Shown here: one piece after another, positions 10,805 to 18,650 of the stretch
How positions within the stretch are numbered: the first letter of the stretch is position 1
How the letters are laid out: each line of letters opens with the position of its first letter
Assembly (NCBI RefSeq): GCF_026262505.1
Contig: NC_067205.1
Span: forward strand, 22,911,585-22,975,584
Direction: 5' to 3'
Length of the DNA: 64,000 nt
Origin: Trichomonas vaginalis G3
Taxonomy: Eukaryota; Parabasalia; Trichomonadida; Trichomonadidae
Translations under genes and position numbers: made by a program
The notes under the pieces: model-generated
Seen by the model: the letters and a program-made list of their open reading frames with translations, nothing else
Database searches by the model: none
Told to the model about the DNA's origin: nothing

Positions 10805-10805
10805 C

Positions 10806-10994
10806 ATGTCAGAAGACTCGAAGGTGCAACACTTCCAAAATACCGACGAACTCAGAAGAGCAGCATGGCAGTATGTTCTTGACAACTTCTTTGAGTTCTC
10901 CAGGTACACCTTGGAAAATGCTGAAGAACTCCGACACAGAGAATTTGGAGAAATTGCGCTCCAATACTACCTTGACAAACAAAGGGTAAAATAA
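10806..10994 (+). CDS. Unrecognised 62-aa protein
   Basis: Starts MSEDSKVQHFQNTDELRRAA and is nearly identical to 42,350-42,544 in copy 2. That conservation supports the ATG at 10,806 rather than the upstream one. Predicted helical. Copy 2 has a small duplication that alters the last residues. No family is recognised. Confidence 0.7.
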   Translation: MSEDSKVQHFQNTDELRRAAWQYVLDNFFEFSRYTLENAEELRHREFGEIALQYYLDKQRVK

Positions 10995-11030
10995 GACTAA
11001 AAACTTAACGTTTAAAAAGTGACATTTTTA

Positions 11031-11231
11031 ATGAGCTCCGAGTCACCGAGAAAACTTGGTCAGATGTTAGCAGCTTACTTCCCTGAGGAGGATGGAAGCG
11101 TTACATACGTAAGGTTCAAAAACAACGAACCTGGAATTGCGTACCAAATTCGCAATTACATGACCATGGAAGAGTACGAAAGGCTCCTACAAGAGAAACC
11201 AGCTCTAAACAACTCAGAAAAGAAAGAATAA
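11031..11231 (+). CDS. Unrecognised 66-aa protein
   Basis: Starts MSSESPRKLGQMLAAYFPEE and is conserved in copy 2 (42,585-42,785) with two or three changes. Only the ATG at 11,031 is shared by both copies. It is convergent with the next gene. Function unknown. Confidence 0.7.
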   Translation: MSSESPRKLGQMLAAYFPEEDGSVTYVRFKNNEPGIAYQIRNYMTMEEYERLLQEKPALNNSEKKE

Positions 11232-11260
11232 AAAGTTTAACTCGTAATTGTTTATTTTTT

Positions 11261-11851
11261 TTACTTGTATGGGCAAGCTGCAAGAATGAAGTCGACTATC
11301 TCAGTCTTTGTCTTGACGAGCTGGACGGCTCTTGTGAGTACGTCTGTTTTGCGGTCTCCAGCTGGTGTCTGACCTTCGTAATTGCGCATGTTCTTGAGAG
11401 CTCCAACTGTAAATGATTGTAGGATGAAGAGTCTCTCAGACTGCTTGAGGTAGTCGTCTCTGTCTTTGACCGAATCTGTGGTACGAGTCGAATCGGTCGA
11501 TTTGAGGGAAGAGACTGAAAGCCTGTCGTCTTCCATTGGAGCTGTAGCATACTCTTTGCGTAAGCGGTTCAGACCTTCTTCGAAGTCTTGGTCTCTCTTC
11601 GATTGAGATTGGAATTGGAATTGCTGGGGTGGAGCTTGCTGGAACATCCAAGGGTTGGGGAAGTAAGGCATAGGCTGAGGAGGAGGGTAGTTCGGGAAGC
11701 CTTGTGGTGGGTAGTAACATTGAGGTGGAAATTGGTAGTAATTTGGTGGAGGTACTTGCTGGAATTGGAATTGCTGAGGAGACTGTTGTGGTTCTGCAGC
11801 TTTCGGTTTTTCTGGCTTTGGAATGGACTCGGTTGGTGGTACGTCGGACAT
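11261..11851 (-). CDS. Pro/Gln/Tyr-rich protein with helical C-terminus
   Basis: 196 residues. After MSDVPPTESIPKPEKPKA the N-terminal 80 residues are low complexity (PPPNYYQFPP-type repeats). The C-terminal 110 residues are charged and helical, ending VDFILAACPYK. The start MSDVPP is shared with copy 2 (42,814-43,386); upstream in-frame codons come from repeat sequence. It is transcribed away from 11,968-12,363 across a palindromic spacer. A virion-associated role is possible, but no family is recognised. Confidence 0.8.
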   Translation of the reverse strand: MSDVPPTESIPKPEKPKAAEPQQSPQQFQFQQVPPPNYYQFPPQCYYPPQGFPNYPPPQPMPYFPNPWMFQQAPPQQFQFQSQSKRDQDFEEGLNRLRKEYATAPMEDDRLSVSSLKSTDSTRTTDSVKDRDDYLKQSERLFILQSFTVGALKNMRNYEGQTPAGDRKTDVLTRAVQLVKTKTEIVDFILAACPYK

Positions 11852-11967
11852 TCGTTTGTGTCCTGTCGGAAGGAAGAACTTTTTCTGAAGTTCGACCAAA
11901 AAAGTTCTCAATTTTCGAAAATTTGAATGGTTTACGGACGGACAACTGGAAAACATTTTCCTGTCGG
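11852..11967. promoter_or_regulatory. Divergent promoter spacer with palindromic repeats
   Basis: This 116-base gap separates two genes transcribed away from each other. It has GGAAGGAAGAAC-type units and the spacer GTTCTCAATTTTCGAAAATT, the same blocks amplified at 9,460-9,842. The matching gap in copy 2 (43,387-43,722) is filled by an unrelated 20-bp palindromic repeat. Confidence 0.55.
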
Positions 11968-12363
11968 ATGGAAGAACTTGGAATGCAAGAAAGACTTGAC
12001 GAGGCAATTTACCTAATTGAAATTAACGACTGCTTAAAAGACTACTTGCGCAAGGTCATGAAGCCCAAGGTCAAGTTCACCACTATTTCTGGAAGGTCTA
12101 CACTTCAGCTCGAGACTTCGACTGGAATTCCAATTCAAATACCAGACGGGACAGCCTACGATGGCATAAAGGACGCCAAAAGAGAAGCTCTTGTTAAGTT
12201 CCTAAACAAACGTCCTTGGATAAAAATACCAAACAAGGAGAACCCCCTACCCCATATGAAATTGGCAATTCAGTCTCTCCTTCACTTCTCTGGTCAGCCG
12301 TTCTACATAACCTCAGAAGGCGACATCCAACCAGTTCAGCAAACATCTATATGGCACGTTTAG
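11968..12363 (+). CDS. Unrecognised 131-aa protein
   Basis: Core similar to 43,723-44,088 in copy 2: AIYLIEIN, then ETSTGIPIQIPDGTAYD, then LLHFSGQPFYIT and GDIQPVQ. The first residues and the last ten differ between copies. The start is taken at MEELGMQERL; the ATG at 11,983 is also possible. It leads a run of three same-strand genes. Function unknown. Confidence 0.7.
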   Translation: MEELGMQERLDEAIYLIEINDCLKDYLRKVMKPKVKFTTISGRSTLQLETSTGIPIQIPDGTAYDGIKDAKREALVKFLNKRPWIKIPNKENPLPHMKLAIQSLLHFSGQPFYITSEGDIQPVQQTSIWHV

Positions 12364-12380
12364 AGTAAAAACATTTTTTT

Positions 12381-12388
12381 TCATTTTT
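12381..12388 (+). promoter_or_regulatory. Trichomonad initiator-like TCATTTTT
   Basis: TCATTTTTTG lies 11 bases before the ATG at 12,392, as expected for the parabasalid Inr (TCA, then pyrimidine/T-rich) close to the start codon. The same context precedes 13,009 (TCATTTTTTCGATG) and 10,806. Confidence 0.5.
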
Positions 12389-12391
12389 TGA

Positions 12392-12976
12392 ATGAAGCAA
12401 GTTAAATTCGTCCCACACCAATCTCAATGGACCGATGAAGAGTTTCAAGCTATGGTTGAAGGTGTTGAGAACGACATAGACGGCGAACTTGAAGGAGCTC
12501 AAATCACAATTGCAACCAAAATTGCAGAAGTCAAGGAACAGATAGCTCCACTTAAAGCTACCAAAGCTACTCTTGACCTCATGGATAGTTACCGTTTAGA
12601 TGTCAAGAGTGGAATAAGACAATTAAAATTAAAACTTCTAAACTACGAAGCTATACTCCAAAAGTTAGCAGAAATGAGAAGACTTTACCAGAGCTACTTA
12701 CATGTAAGGGACTTACCTTCAAGCAGTCCGACCAAAGATGAATTTGTTGACATTGTCCCAATTTTGTCCGAAAGTCAGCTCAGATGTTTCGAACTGCTCC
12801 CAACATATCCAGAATATGAACGTTTGCCTGAACTCTTCCGCAATCTCAAAAAACGTTTTTTGGTTCTCATGTTCGAAACTTTTATCGGAAGAGACAACAA
12901 ACGTTCAGAAGAAGAACAAGATATTATTTTAAACTTGTTGTATGACTTAACCGTCATAACAAGCTTTTTGAAGTAA
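12392..12976 (+). CDS. Unrecognised 194-aa helical protein
   Basis: Starts MKQVKFVPHQSQWTDEEFQA. Long helices are predicted: residues 25-60 are Ala/Glu/Lys-rich coiled coil, and the C-terminal half is Leu-rich, ending TVITSFLK. Nearly identical to copy 2 (44,130-44,714). Second of three same-strand genes. No family is recognised. Confidence 0.8.
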   Translation: MKQVKFVPHQSQWTDEEFQAMVEGVENDIDGELEGAQITIATKIAEVKEQIAPLKATKATLDLMDSYRLDVKSGIRQLKLKLLNYEAILQKLAEMRRLYQSYLHVRDLPSSSPTKDEFVDIVPILSESQLRCFELLPTYPEYERLPELFRNLKKRFLVLMFETFIGRDNKRSEEEQDIILNLLYDLTVITSFLK

Positions 12977-13008
12977 AACCGTCATTCTCAAACCACTTCA
13001 TTTTTTCG

Positions 13009-13704
13009 ATGTCCGAACAAGCACCGAAGCCAAACTCAATGGCAGATGTCCTTTCAAGGTTGCCAGACAAGCGCCCAGTTCACCTTCAAATTGTCCAATT
13101 GAACGCTCATCTGTCAAACACCATTAAGACTCTCCAAAGTAGTCTTATGACAGAGATGAAGGGACTTAAAGGTGAGTTCCTCATGAACCAAGCTTCCAAT
13201 GAAAAAGTCCTGAACGATTTCGCGGAAACCTTGCGCAATTACGAGAAAGAGAACCGAGACCTTGCCCGACTCATCTACCGTTTCTTCGAAGAGATAGACG
13301 CCATCTGGAAGGTACTCGGAAAGGACAGAACCTCCAACACCGTACTTCGTGAGTACCAAATTGAAGAAGGAATTTTCGAAGAAGAAGAGAAACACGAAGA
13401 AGAAGAGGAAGAAGAAGAGAAACAAGAAGAAAAGGAAGTTTGGGCAACCCTTGTTGCCGATGACAGTTACGAAATTTCCCAACCCTACCCATACAAAATC
13501 CGCAACAAGGAGACCGGCAAGGTTCTTACCCCAGTCCTCAACAACTTGGGACACTTGAACCTTAACCTTCGGAATTACGGTACAATTTCCATGGGAAGGC
13601 TTGTCGGTATGCAATGGGTTCCAAATCCAGACAAGAAGACGAGGGTCAGACACATTGACGGTGACAAGCTCAACAACCGTAAGGAGAACCTCGAGTGGTT
13701 CTAA
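13009..13704 (+). CDS. Coiled-coil protein with C-terminal HNH_3-type domain
   Basis: 231 residues. The N-terminal 125 residues are helical. A Glu-rich stretch follows (about 125-145). The last 75 residues look like the HNH_3/NUMOD domain of homing-type nucleases, with the hallmark end VRHIDGDKLNNRKENLEWF. His and both Asn of that motif are present. Such domains cut or bind DNA; here it is a fixed gene in both copies (44,747-45,442), so a role in element replication or integration is as likely as homing. Confidence 0.75.
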   Translation: MSEQAPKPNSMADVLSRLPDKRPVHLQIVQLNAHLSNTIKTLQSSLMTEMKGLKGEFLMNQASNEKVLNDFAETLRNYEKENRDLARLIYRFFEEIDAIWKVLGKDRTSNTVLREYQIEEGIFEEEEKHEEEEEEEEKQEEKEVWATLVADDSYEISQPYPYKIRNKETGKVLTPVLNNLGHLNLNLRNYGTISMGRLVGMQWVPNPDKKTRVRHIDGDKLNNRKENLEWF

Positions 13705-13753
13705 GAGTAAAAAAATTTTATTTTAGGGGGAAACCCCAAGTAAATTTAGGTGT

Positions 13754-14029
13754 TTATTTGCATAAGTAGCTTAAATTAATGGTAATTTGGATAAGTAGTT
13801 CCTGACCTCTGAATTGGACTCTTTCGTCATCCCAGTTGCGTAGGAGGTCGTCCCAGAGGAGTTGGTAGAATTGCCAATCCAAGGACGATTTGTCCTCCCA
13901 GGCATTGAGGATGTACTGCTCGTAGAGTTTCATGACCTCTGCCTTGCACCAGACACCCTCTCCCTTGGAACGTAAGGCTTCTTCGAAGTGCTCGAATGCG
14001 ATTGGCTGCTTGACCATCCGAAATGACAC
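13754..14029 (-). CDS. Unrecognised 91-aa protein
   Basis: Starts MSFRMVKQPIAFEHFEEALR; aromatic-rich and helical (ILNAWEDKSSLDWQFYQLLW). Conserved in copy 2 (45,492-45,767) except the last ten residues. It diverges from 14,048-14,296 with only 18 bases between starts. Confidence 0.7.
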   Translation of the reverse strand: MSFRMVKQPIAFEHFEEALRSKGEGVWCKAEVMKLYEQYILNAWEDKSSLDWQFYQLLWDDLLRNWDDERVQFRGQELLIQITINLSYLCK

Positions 14030-14047
14030 TTTTTGTCCGTTTGGTCA

Positions 14048-14296
14048 ATGTTCGTGTCTCGTGCCATAGTCGACGAAAATACAGACAAACAGGTTATATA
14101 TGAGTTTGAGACCAAGAATGGTGTAACTCGACCTGTCCGATTCAAAGACTCCGAGGGCGACCATGAAATTAAACGGAAATTAGCTAGGAAGGAATATAAA
14201 ATGGACTGGTTGCCACCACCTCCACCACCTTTACCTGTTCCTCAAGTAAATAAGCCTTTCACGTTCCCAAGAATTCCCACATTTAAATTCAAATAA
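14048..14296 (+). CDS. Unrecognised 82-aa protein with proline tail
   Basis: Starts MFVSRAIVDENTDKQVIYEF and has a PPPPPPLPVPQV stretch near the C-terminus. Copy 2 (45,786-45,893) has an in-frame 141-base deletion that removes the proline part, so this copy is taken as the full form. Confidence 0.65.
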   Translation: MFVSRAIVDENTDKQVIYEFETKNGVTRPVRFKDSEGDHEIKRKLARKEYKMDWLPPPPPPLPVPQVNKPFTFPRIPTFKFK

Positions 14297-14304
14297 AAAA
14301 GTTT

Positions 14305-16458
14305 TTATTTCATGCAATGTTTAACTATTTCACCATCTTCTTTAACACCCCAGTACTTACGCTTGGAGAGTACATGAACTTCGGTGAAAATTTTGTCCAA
14401 TTTGAATTGACCCATCTTTTCACCGACTAAACCCATTTCAATGAGTTTGTTGTATCCTTCTTCGTTCGTCATGAGTGCGTCAATGTTCTCATAGTAAACC
14501 TTGACTTTGGATTTGACTTCGGAGAAGAATTTGTTGTAGTTGTCAAGGACTGCTTTTGCGAACTGAGGGTAAGACCAATGTTCGACAATAGGTTTTAATG
14601 TGGTTACTAAGCCACTTTGACCTTGAGTGAATTCGTACTTCAAAACAAAAGGAGAAAACCTTTCAACAAAGTTGTCGACCTTCTCATAATGTTTACTCTT
14701 CATCTCTTGAGGTTTCTTAATGGAATATCCCCATGTCGAATTCATAAGCAATTTGAGTGTCGTTGCAAGTTTGGGGTTTGAAGCTTTCCTAATATCATAC
14801 AGTTGTTGTATGACTTTTCCAACTGTATAGTTCCTTCCCGGGAACTCACCATCTTCGTTTGGAATTCCAGTCGGAATATATTGGACAAACCTCATGTATG
14901 CAGCGTTAAGGTCGACATAGTATATCTTTTCGTTTGAGTCGAACTTGTCGCAACCAATTGGTCCAGTTTGTGGAAATTCAAGTGAGTCTCTTATCTTCTG
15001 AGAAACTTCTCCTGTTATCTCATAAACATCGTCAAAGCAACCTGTTTCATATAAAACCTTCTGACCTAACTCAGATGCTCTCCAATACAATTTGACGTCG
15101 ATTGGATGTCTCAGTTGTAGTTTGTTTATAGCATCTTGAAGTTCTTGCAACCTCATTGGAAGTTCTTCTGGTTCAGGTTGGTATCCGAACAAACCAACTC
15201 CTTGTGGAACTGTGTACTTCTTTTGTGCTAGAACTTTGTCTCGAACAACTTTTGGTCTTGCTAACAATGAAAAGTTTGTTTCGTCTTTTGGTACAAAGGT
15301 TTCTGTCAGCTTGTCATCTGGAATTGGTTCCAACAAACCTTTCTCGAAAAGAATGTTTACAGCTCTGACAATGTTGCACTTACCACTTCCGAACAATGGG
15401 TTTGTAAGACTTTCGTTCAACATGAAGTGGTTGTGGACAATTACAATCTTCAACCATGGTAAGTCTTTGTCAACAACATAGTCGTCATGTGAAGAACCTT
15501 TAGCTGTAGGTATGTTGACTCGGATATTGACATTTGCCAACGGTGCAATTTTTGCCAATTGACCTCTGAGAATGTACCTTGTCTTCACACATGACTCAAG
15601 ATACTTCATCTTCTCATCTGTAACAAGACCAGAGTTCCTGAGACATGTAAGAATGCAAGGTTCATTGACAATTGTTTCAATTGAATTGTAAATTCCATAC
15701 CTTGTCAAGTCAATGTCAGACTTATTTATGAAGGGGAAGTATCCAGCATGTTGTCTGACTGCTTGAGGGTTAGGTTGGTACCATTCGAACTTGACACTTG
15801 CAATTCCTTCAATTGCATTCAAAATGTCTGAGTCGGAGTCAACCATTTGTTCTCTCTTTGTAGTCTTGAAAGCGTCAAGAAGTTTTGCGGCTGTTTGTTC
15901 ATTGCCATATGCATAGTAAATGTGACCGTCCAAATCTGTTATGGTCAATCTGAGATTGTGTCCTTTCTTATTTCCGTCTTGAATTGCAGCAAGTACACCC
16001 ATGAAGCCTTCTTTGTTCTTTCCTTTGTCAAAGTTTACTGTAAAGGTTCGACCAGATGCAATTTTACTTCTAACTTCACGGTACTTCTCATATGCATATC
16101 TTGTTCTTTCCATGGGAGCATGTGCGTCTTCACCACTACCCTTTTTTCTTCTCAAAGGATACAATTGTTCGTCATGTTTCCAGTAGAATCTGGTAAAACC
16201 GTCGTGTCCTTCAACTTGAGGCTCAGTAACATCGAAAGGCATGTCCATAAGACGTTCTTCTTCTAACCTCTCTAATCTGTTTGGATAGTTTGCGCGTGCT
16301 GTTTTTAAGTCCATTTCATAGGTCAGACCAGCAAGTTTGTCATAGACTTTTATGGGTCTTCCCTTCCTATATTTAAACTTCTTTGAAACTCTCCAGCCAT
16401 ATCTTTCTAACTCTGCTTTTATTCTAGCAGACCTTCTGTCCATTCTATGTAGGGGCAT
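14305..16458 (-). CDS. polB: Family B DNA polymerase (protein-primed type)
   Basis: 717 residues. Palm motif A is YYVDLNAAYM (513-522), motif B is KLLMNSTWGY (569-578), the motif C position is YYENIDAL (655-662), and a C-terminal KRKY (about 698) fits the KxY motif. In motif C the first Asp of YxDTDS is Asn; the second, catalytic Asp is kept. No clear exonuclease motif is seen in the N-terminal half, and the protein is short for a Polinton polymerase. It replicates the element, presumably with a protein primer. Copy 2 (45,901-48,054) has the same length and motifs. The start MPLHRMDRRSAR is shared by both copies. Confidence 0.85.
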   Translation of the reverse strand: MPLHRMDRRSARIKAELERYGWRVSKKFKYRKGRPIKVYDKLAGLTYEMDLKTARANYPNRLERLEEERLMDMPFDVTEPQVEGHDGFTRFYWKHDEQLYPLRRKKGSGEDAHAPMERTRYAYEKYREVRSKIASGRTFTVNFDKGKNKEGFMGVLAAIQDGNKKGHNLRLTITDLDGHIYYAYGNEQTAAKLLDAFKTTKREQMVDSDSDILNAIEGIASVKFEWYQPNPQAVRQHAGYFPFINKSDIDLTRYGIYNSIETIVNEPCILTCLRNSGLVTDEKMKYLESCVKTRYILRGQLAKIAPLANVNIRVNIPTAKGSSHDDYVVDKDLPWLKIVIVHNHFMLNESLTNPLFGSGKCNIVRAVNILFEKGLLEPIPDDKLTETFVPKDETNFSLLARPKVVRDKVLAQKKYTVPQGVGLFGYQPEPEELPMRLQELQDAINKLQLRHPIDVKLYWRASELGQKVLYETGCFDDVYEITGEVSQKIRDSLEFPQTGPIGCDKFDSNEKIYYVDLNAAYMRFVQYIPTGIPNEDGEFPGRNYTVGKVIQQLYDIRKASNPKLATTLKLLMNSTWGYSIKKPQEMKSKHYEKVDNFVERFSPFVLKYEFTQGQSGLVTTLKPIVEHWSYPQFAKAVLDNYNKFFSEVKSKVKVYYENIDALMTNEEGYNKLIEMGLVGEKMGQFKLDKIFTEVHVLSKRKYWGVKEDGEIVKHCMK

Positions 16459-16491
16459 TTTTTATAAAAATAAAAAATATATTTTTTCTCT

Positions 16492-17076
16492 TTACTTTAC
16501 ATAACCACCTGCTGCCATAAGTCTTTGACGCCAACCCATACCAGCTAATGAAGGTTGACTTGGTTTAGTTTGGAAACTAAACTTTGGTTTTGGTTTATCT
16601 TCAGTTTTTGGTTTTTCTTCTTCTATCGGTTTTTCGTCACTTTTCGGTTCCTCTGACTTTACTTCACTTGCAGGAACAGTTGTGTCGTCAACATCTTCAT
16701 AAATATCATATGCCATTTGTTTTTGTTTTCCTTTCAACTTTTTGTGTTTGTTGTAAAGTTTAGAATATTTCGACTCTAAGTCAATGAGATGTTCTATAAT
16801 GAACTGTTGGTCAGTGAAGTAAACTTTTCCATCTGTTGTCTCGAAAGCTCCTTCAGACTTCAATATTTTATTTGTGAGAGTCTGTTTCTTTTTTGAGATA
16901 CTAGCCGTTCCATTTTTATGAAAAGTGACTTTGTAGTTAGAGTTTGTATTTCCAGACCTGGCACTTTCTATTATTGAATTTTTCTCTTCATCTGTAAGTT
17001 CTTTGACAGGTTTTGACAATGGTTCTGAACTTTTTGTTTGTGGTGTCAAATCTACCGTTTCAACTTCTTCGGTCAT
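16492..17076 (-). CDS. Unrecognised 194-aa charged protein
   Basis: Starts MTEEVETVDLTPQTKSSEPL. A central region (about 40-120) is basic and helical. It is followed by a Lys/Pro/Glu-rich linker and the conserved tail LAGMGWRQRLMAAGGYVK. Conserved in copy 2 (48,084-48,665). The Gly/Ala/Arg tail resembles short capsid-binding tails; this is inference. Preceded by the context TTTTTTACTGAGATGA shared with the next two genes. Confidence 0.75.
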   Translation of the reverse strand: MTEEVETVDLTPQTKSSEPLSKPVKELTDEEKNSIIESARSGNTNSNYKVTFHKNGTASISKKKQTLTNKILKSEGAFETTDGKVYFTDQQFIIEHLIDLESKYSKLYNKHKKLKGKQKQMAYDIYEDVDDTTVPASEVKSEEPKSDEKPIEEEKPKTEDKPKPKFSFQTKPSQPSLAGMGWRQRLMAAGGYVK

Positions 17077-17095
17077 TTCATCTCAGTAAAAAATT

Positions 17096-17251
17096 TTAGT
17101 TTGGTTTGTTTTCAACTGGTTGTTGTTGTTTTTTAAGTCGGTCTAAAACTTCCTGAGGTATAGGAAGAACTTGACAAACACGTGGTTGTGTAACTGCTGG
17201 AAGTCGACAAATCCATCTTGAGCCCATTTGTCTCAAAGCTGTATTGTTCAT
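17096..17251 (-). CDS. Small 51-aa basic protein
   Basis: Reads MNNTALRQMGSRWICRLPAV, then PRVCQVLPIPQEVLDRL and a Gln/Lys/Pro tail. The same 51-codon frame is kept in copy 2 (48,685-48,840) with only two or three changes, and both have the same ACTGAGATGA start context as their neighbours. That is why it is called a gene. Function unknown. Confidence 0.65.
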   Translation of the reverse strand: MNNTALRQMGSRWICRLPAVTQPRVCQVLPIPQEVLDRLKKQQQPVENKPN

Positions 17252-17270
17252 TTCATCTCAGTAAAAAACT

Positions 17271-17671
17271 TTACATTCCCCACGTTTGAGGCGGTTGAGG
17301 TTGGTTGTTGTTTACCCACTGTTGTGCATGGTTATATCCTCTGTTAAAGAATCTTTCACCTTGGTCCATATAGTGTCCTGCTTGGTTATAGTAGTCATTT
17401 GCTTTGTTAAGTAGTTTTCCTGCTTGTCTTCCTACATTGTCCATCCATCCTTGAACTTTTCCTCTTGTTTCAGGATTTGGAATAAGATTTGCTGCATCTC
17501 GTGCTACATCCCAACCTTTCTGTACAGTTTGTATAATAGGTTGTGCTTTCTCTTTAAGTATACCTAATGTACTCAAAATCTTCCTTCCAACTCCAAATAC
17601 ACCTCTGCTATTGTTCCCACTGCGGGTAAAAATCTAGATGCGACTCCTGCTAACGCGCCAAATAAACCCAT
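17271..17671 (-). pseudogene. Amphipathic N-terminus protein, frameshifted
   Basis: The intact form is 48,860-49,261 in copy 2. The start MGLFGALAGVASRFLPAVGT is readable from 17,671. A C is missing near 17,612 relative to copy 2, so the frame is lost before the conserved part (LGILKEKAQPIIQTVQKGWD to QPPQTWGM) that is still open from 17,576. The probable role is discussed under copy 2. Confidence 0.7.
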
Positions 17672-17688
17672 TTCTTATGGGTTAAAAA

Positions 17689-18650
17689 ATGACGAATCCA
17701 AACAAGGACCCCTATGTTTCTAAAGCGACAAAGAAAGCACTCATGGTAAAAATCTTTAGTTCAACACCAAATGCTTGGTTTATGGATATCTTGGAAAACA
17801 TTCCGAGGTATAGAGAAGATGGACCACCATACTGGCTAATATTTGTTGGTCAAAACACAAGATACTGTGAAGCCATACCATTATGGTCCAAAAATATTTT
17901 AGATGTGAAAACTGCTTTGACAATATTTCGTTGACAATACCATCCACAACAAAACTGACATCTGACTGTGAAAAGTTCTTTCAATCAGACGATATTAAAA
18001 ACTATCTGCGTTCAAAAAAATGTAAACCAATATTTCATTGTCGACCAAAACCATTCTGCTCTTGTGTCATTGACGGTTGTATAAAAATGTTAAGAGACTT
18101 AAACCAACCACAAGGTGGTGAGGTAGATGAAAATGTCATATGACGACAAGTACAGACATTTCTCCATGGCAAAGATGAGACAAGTTTTAAATATTTACAA
18201 TAGCCGTAAACAAAAAGGTTTGGGAAACCATTCCCCGAAGAAATGAAAAACAACCCTGACTTAGAGAAAGACTATATATTTAACAATTTAGTCAAAAGAG
18301 ACAAACAAGAAAGAATGCCGGGCTTCAAACTTCAGAAAGGAGACAAAGTAAAAATAGAAATACCTAAACGCGACCCATATGAAAATACTATTGACTATGA
18401 CAACAACAAGTACCCGACAGGTACTCACATTCGTGTTCGTAAAAATAGAAGAAAGTATACAAGAGAATATTATGAAGTTTTAGGCAAACATGGCAAAATG
18501 TACAGACTGCAAGCAGAAGATAAAACGACTATTGTCAGACCTCGTTTCAAACTTGTCAAAGTTCAAGGTGGTATACTTTCAAAGACAGTTCCTAACAAAT
18601 ATAAGACAACTCCTGACGAATATGCTAAAGAAGTTGAAAATGACGACTAA
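17689..18650 (+). pseudogene. rve-type (DDE) integrase, several frameshifts
   Basis: Retroviral-type integrase that would insert the element. Recognisable pieces: WFMDILENIPRYREDGPPYW with the first acidic residue, KLTSDCEKFF with the second, and IDGCIKMLRDL where the third catalytic acid is expected as Asp instead of Glu. The C-terminal chromo-like part, MPGFKLQKGDKVKIEIPKRD to RPRFKLVKVQGG, looks like an SH3/DNA-binding tail. Frame breaks near 17,930, 17,955, 17,970, 18,020, 18,050, 18,135 and 18,235. The one near 18,060 (SALVS) is also in copy 2. It ends 4 bases inside the convergent fibre gene. Confidence 0.8.
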
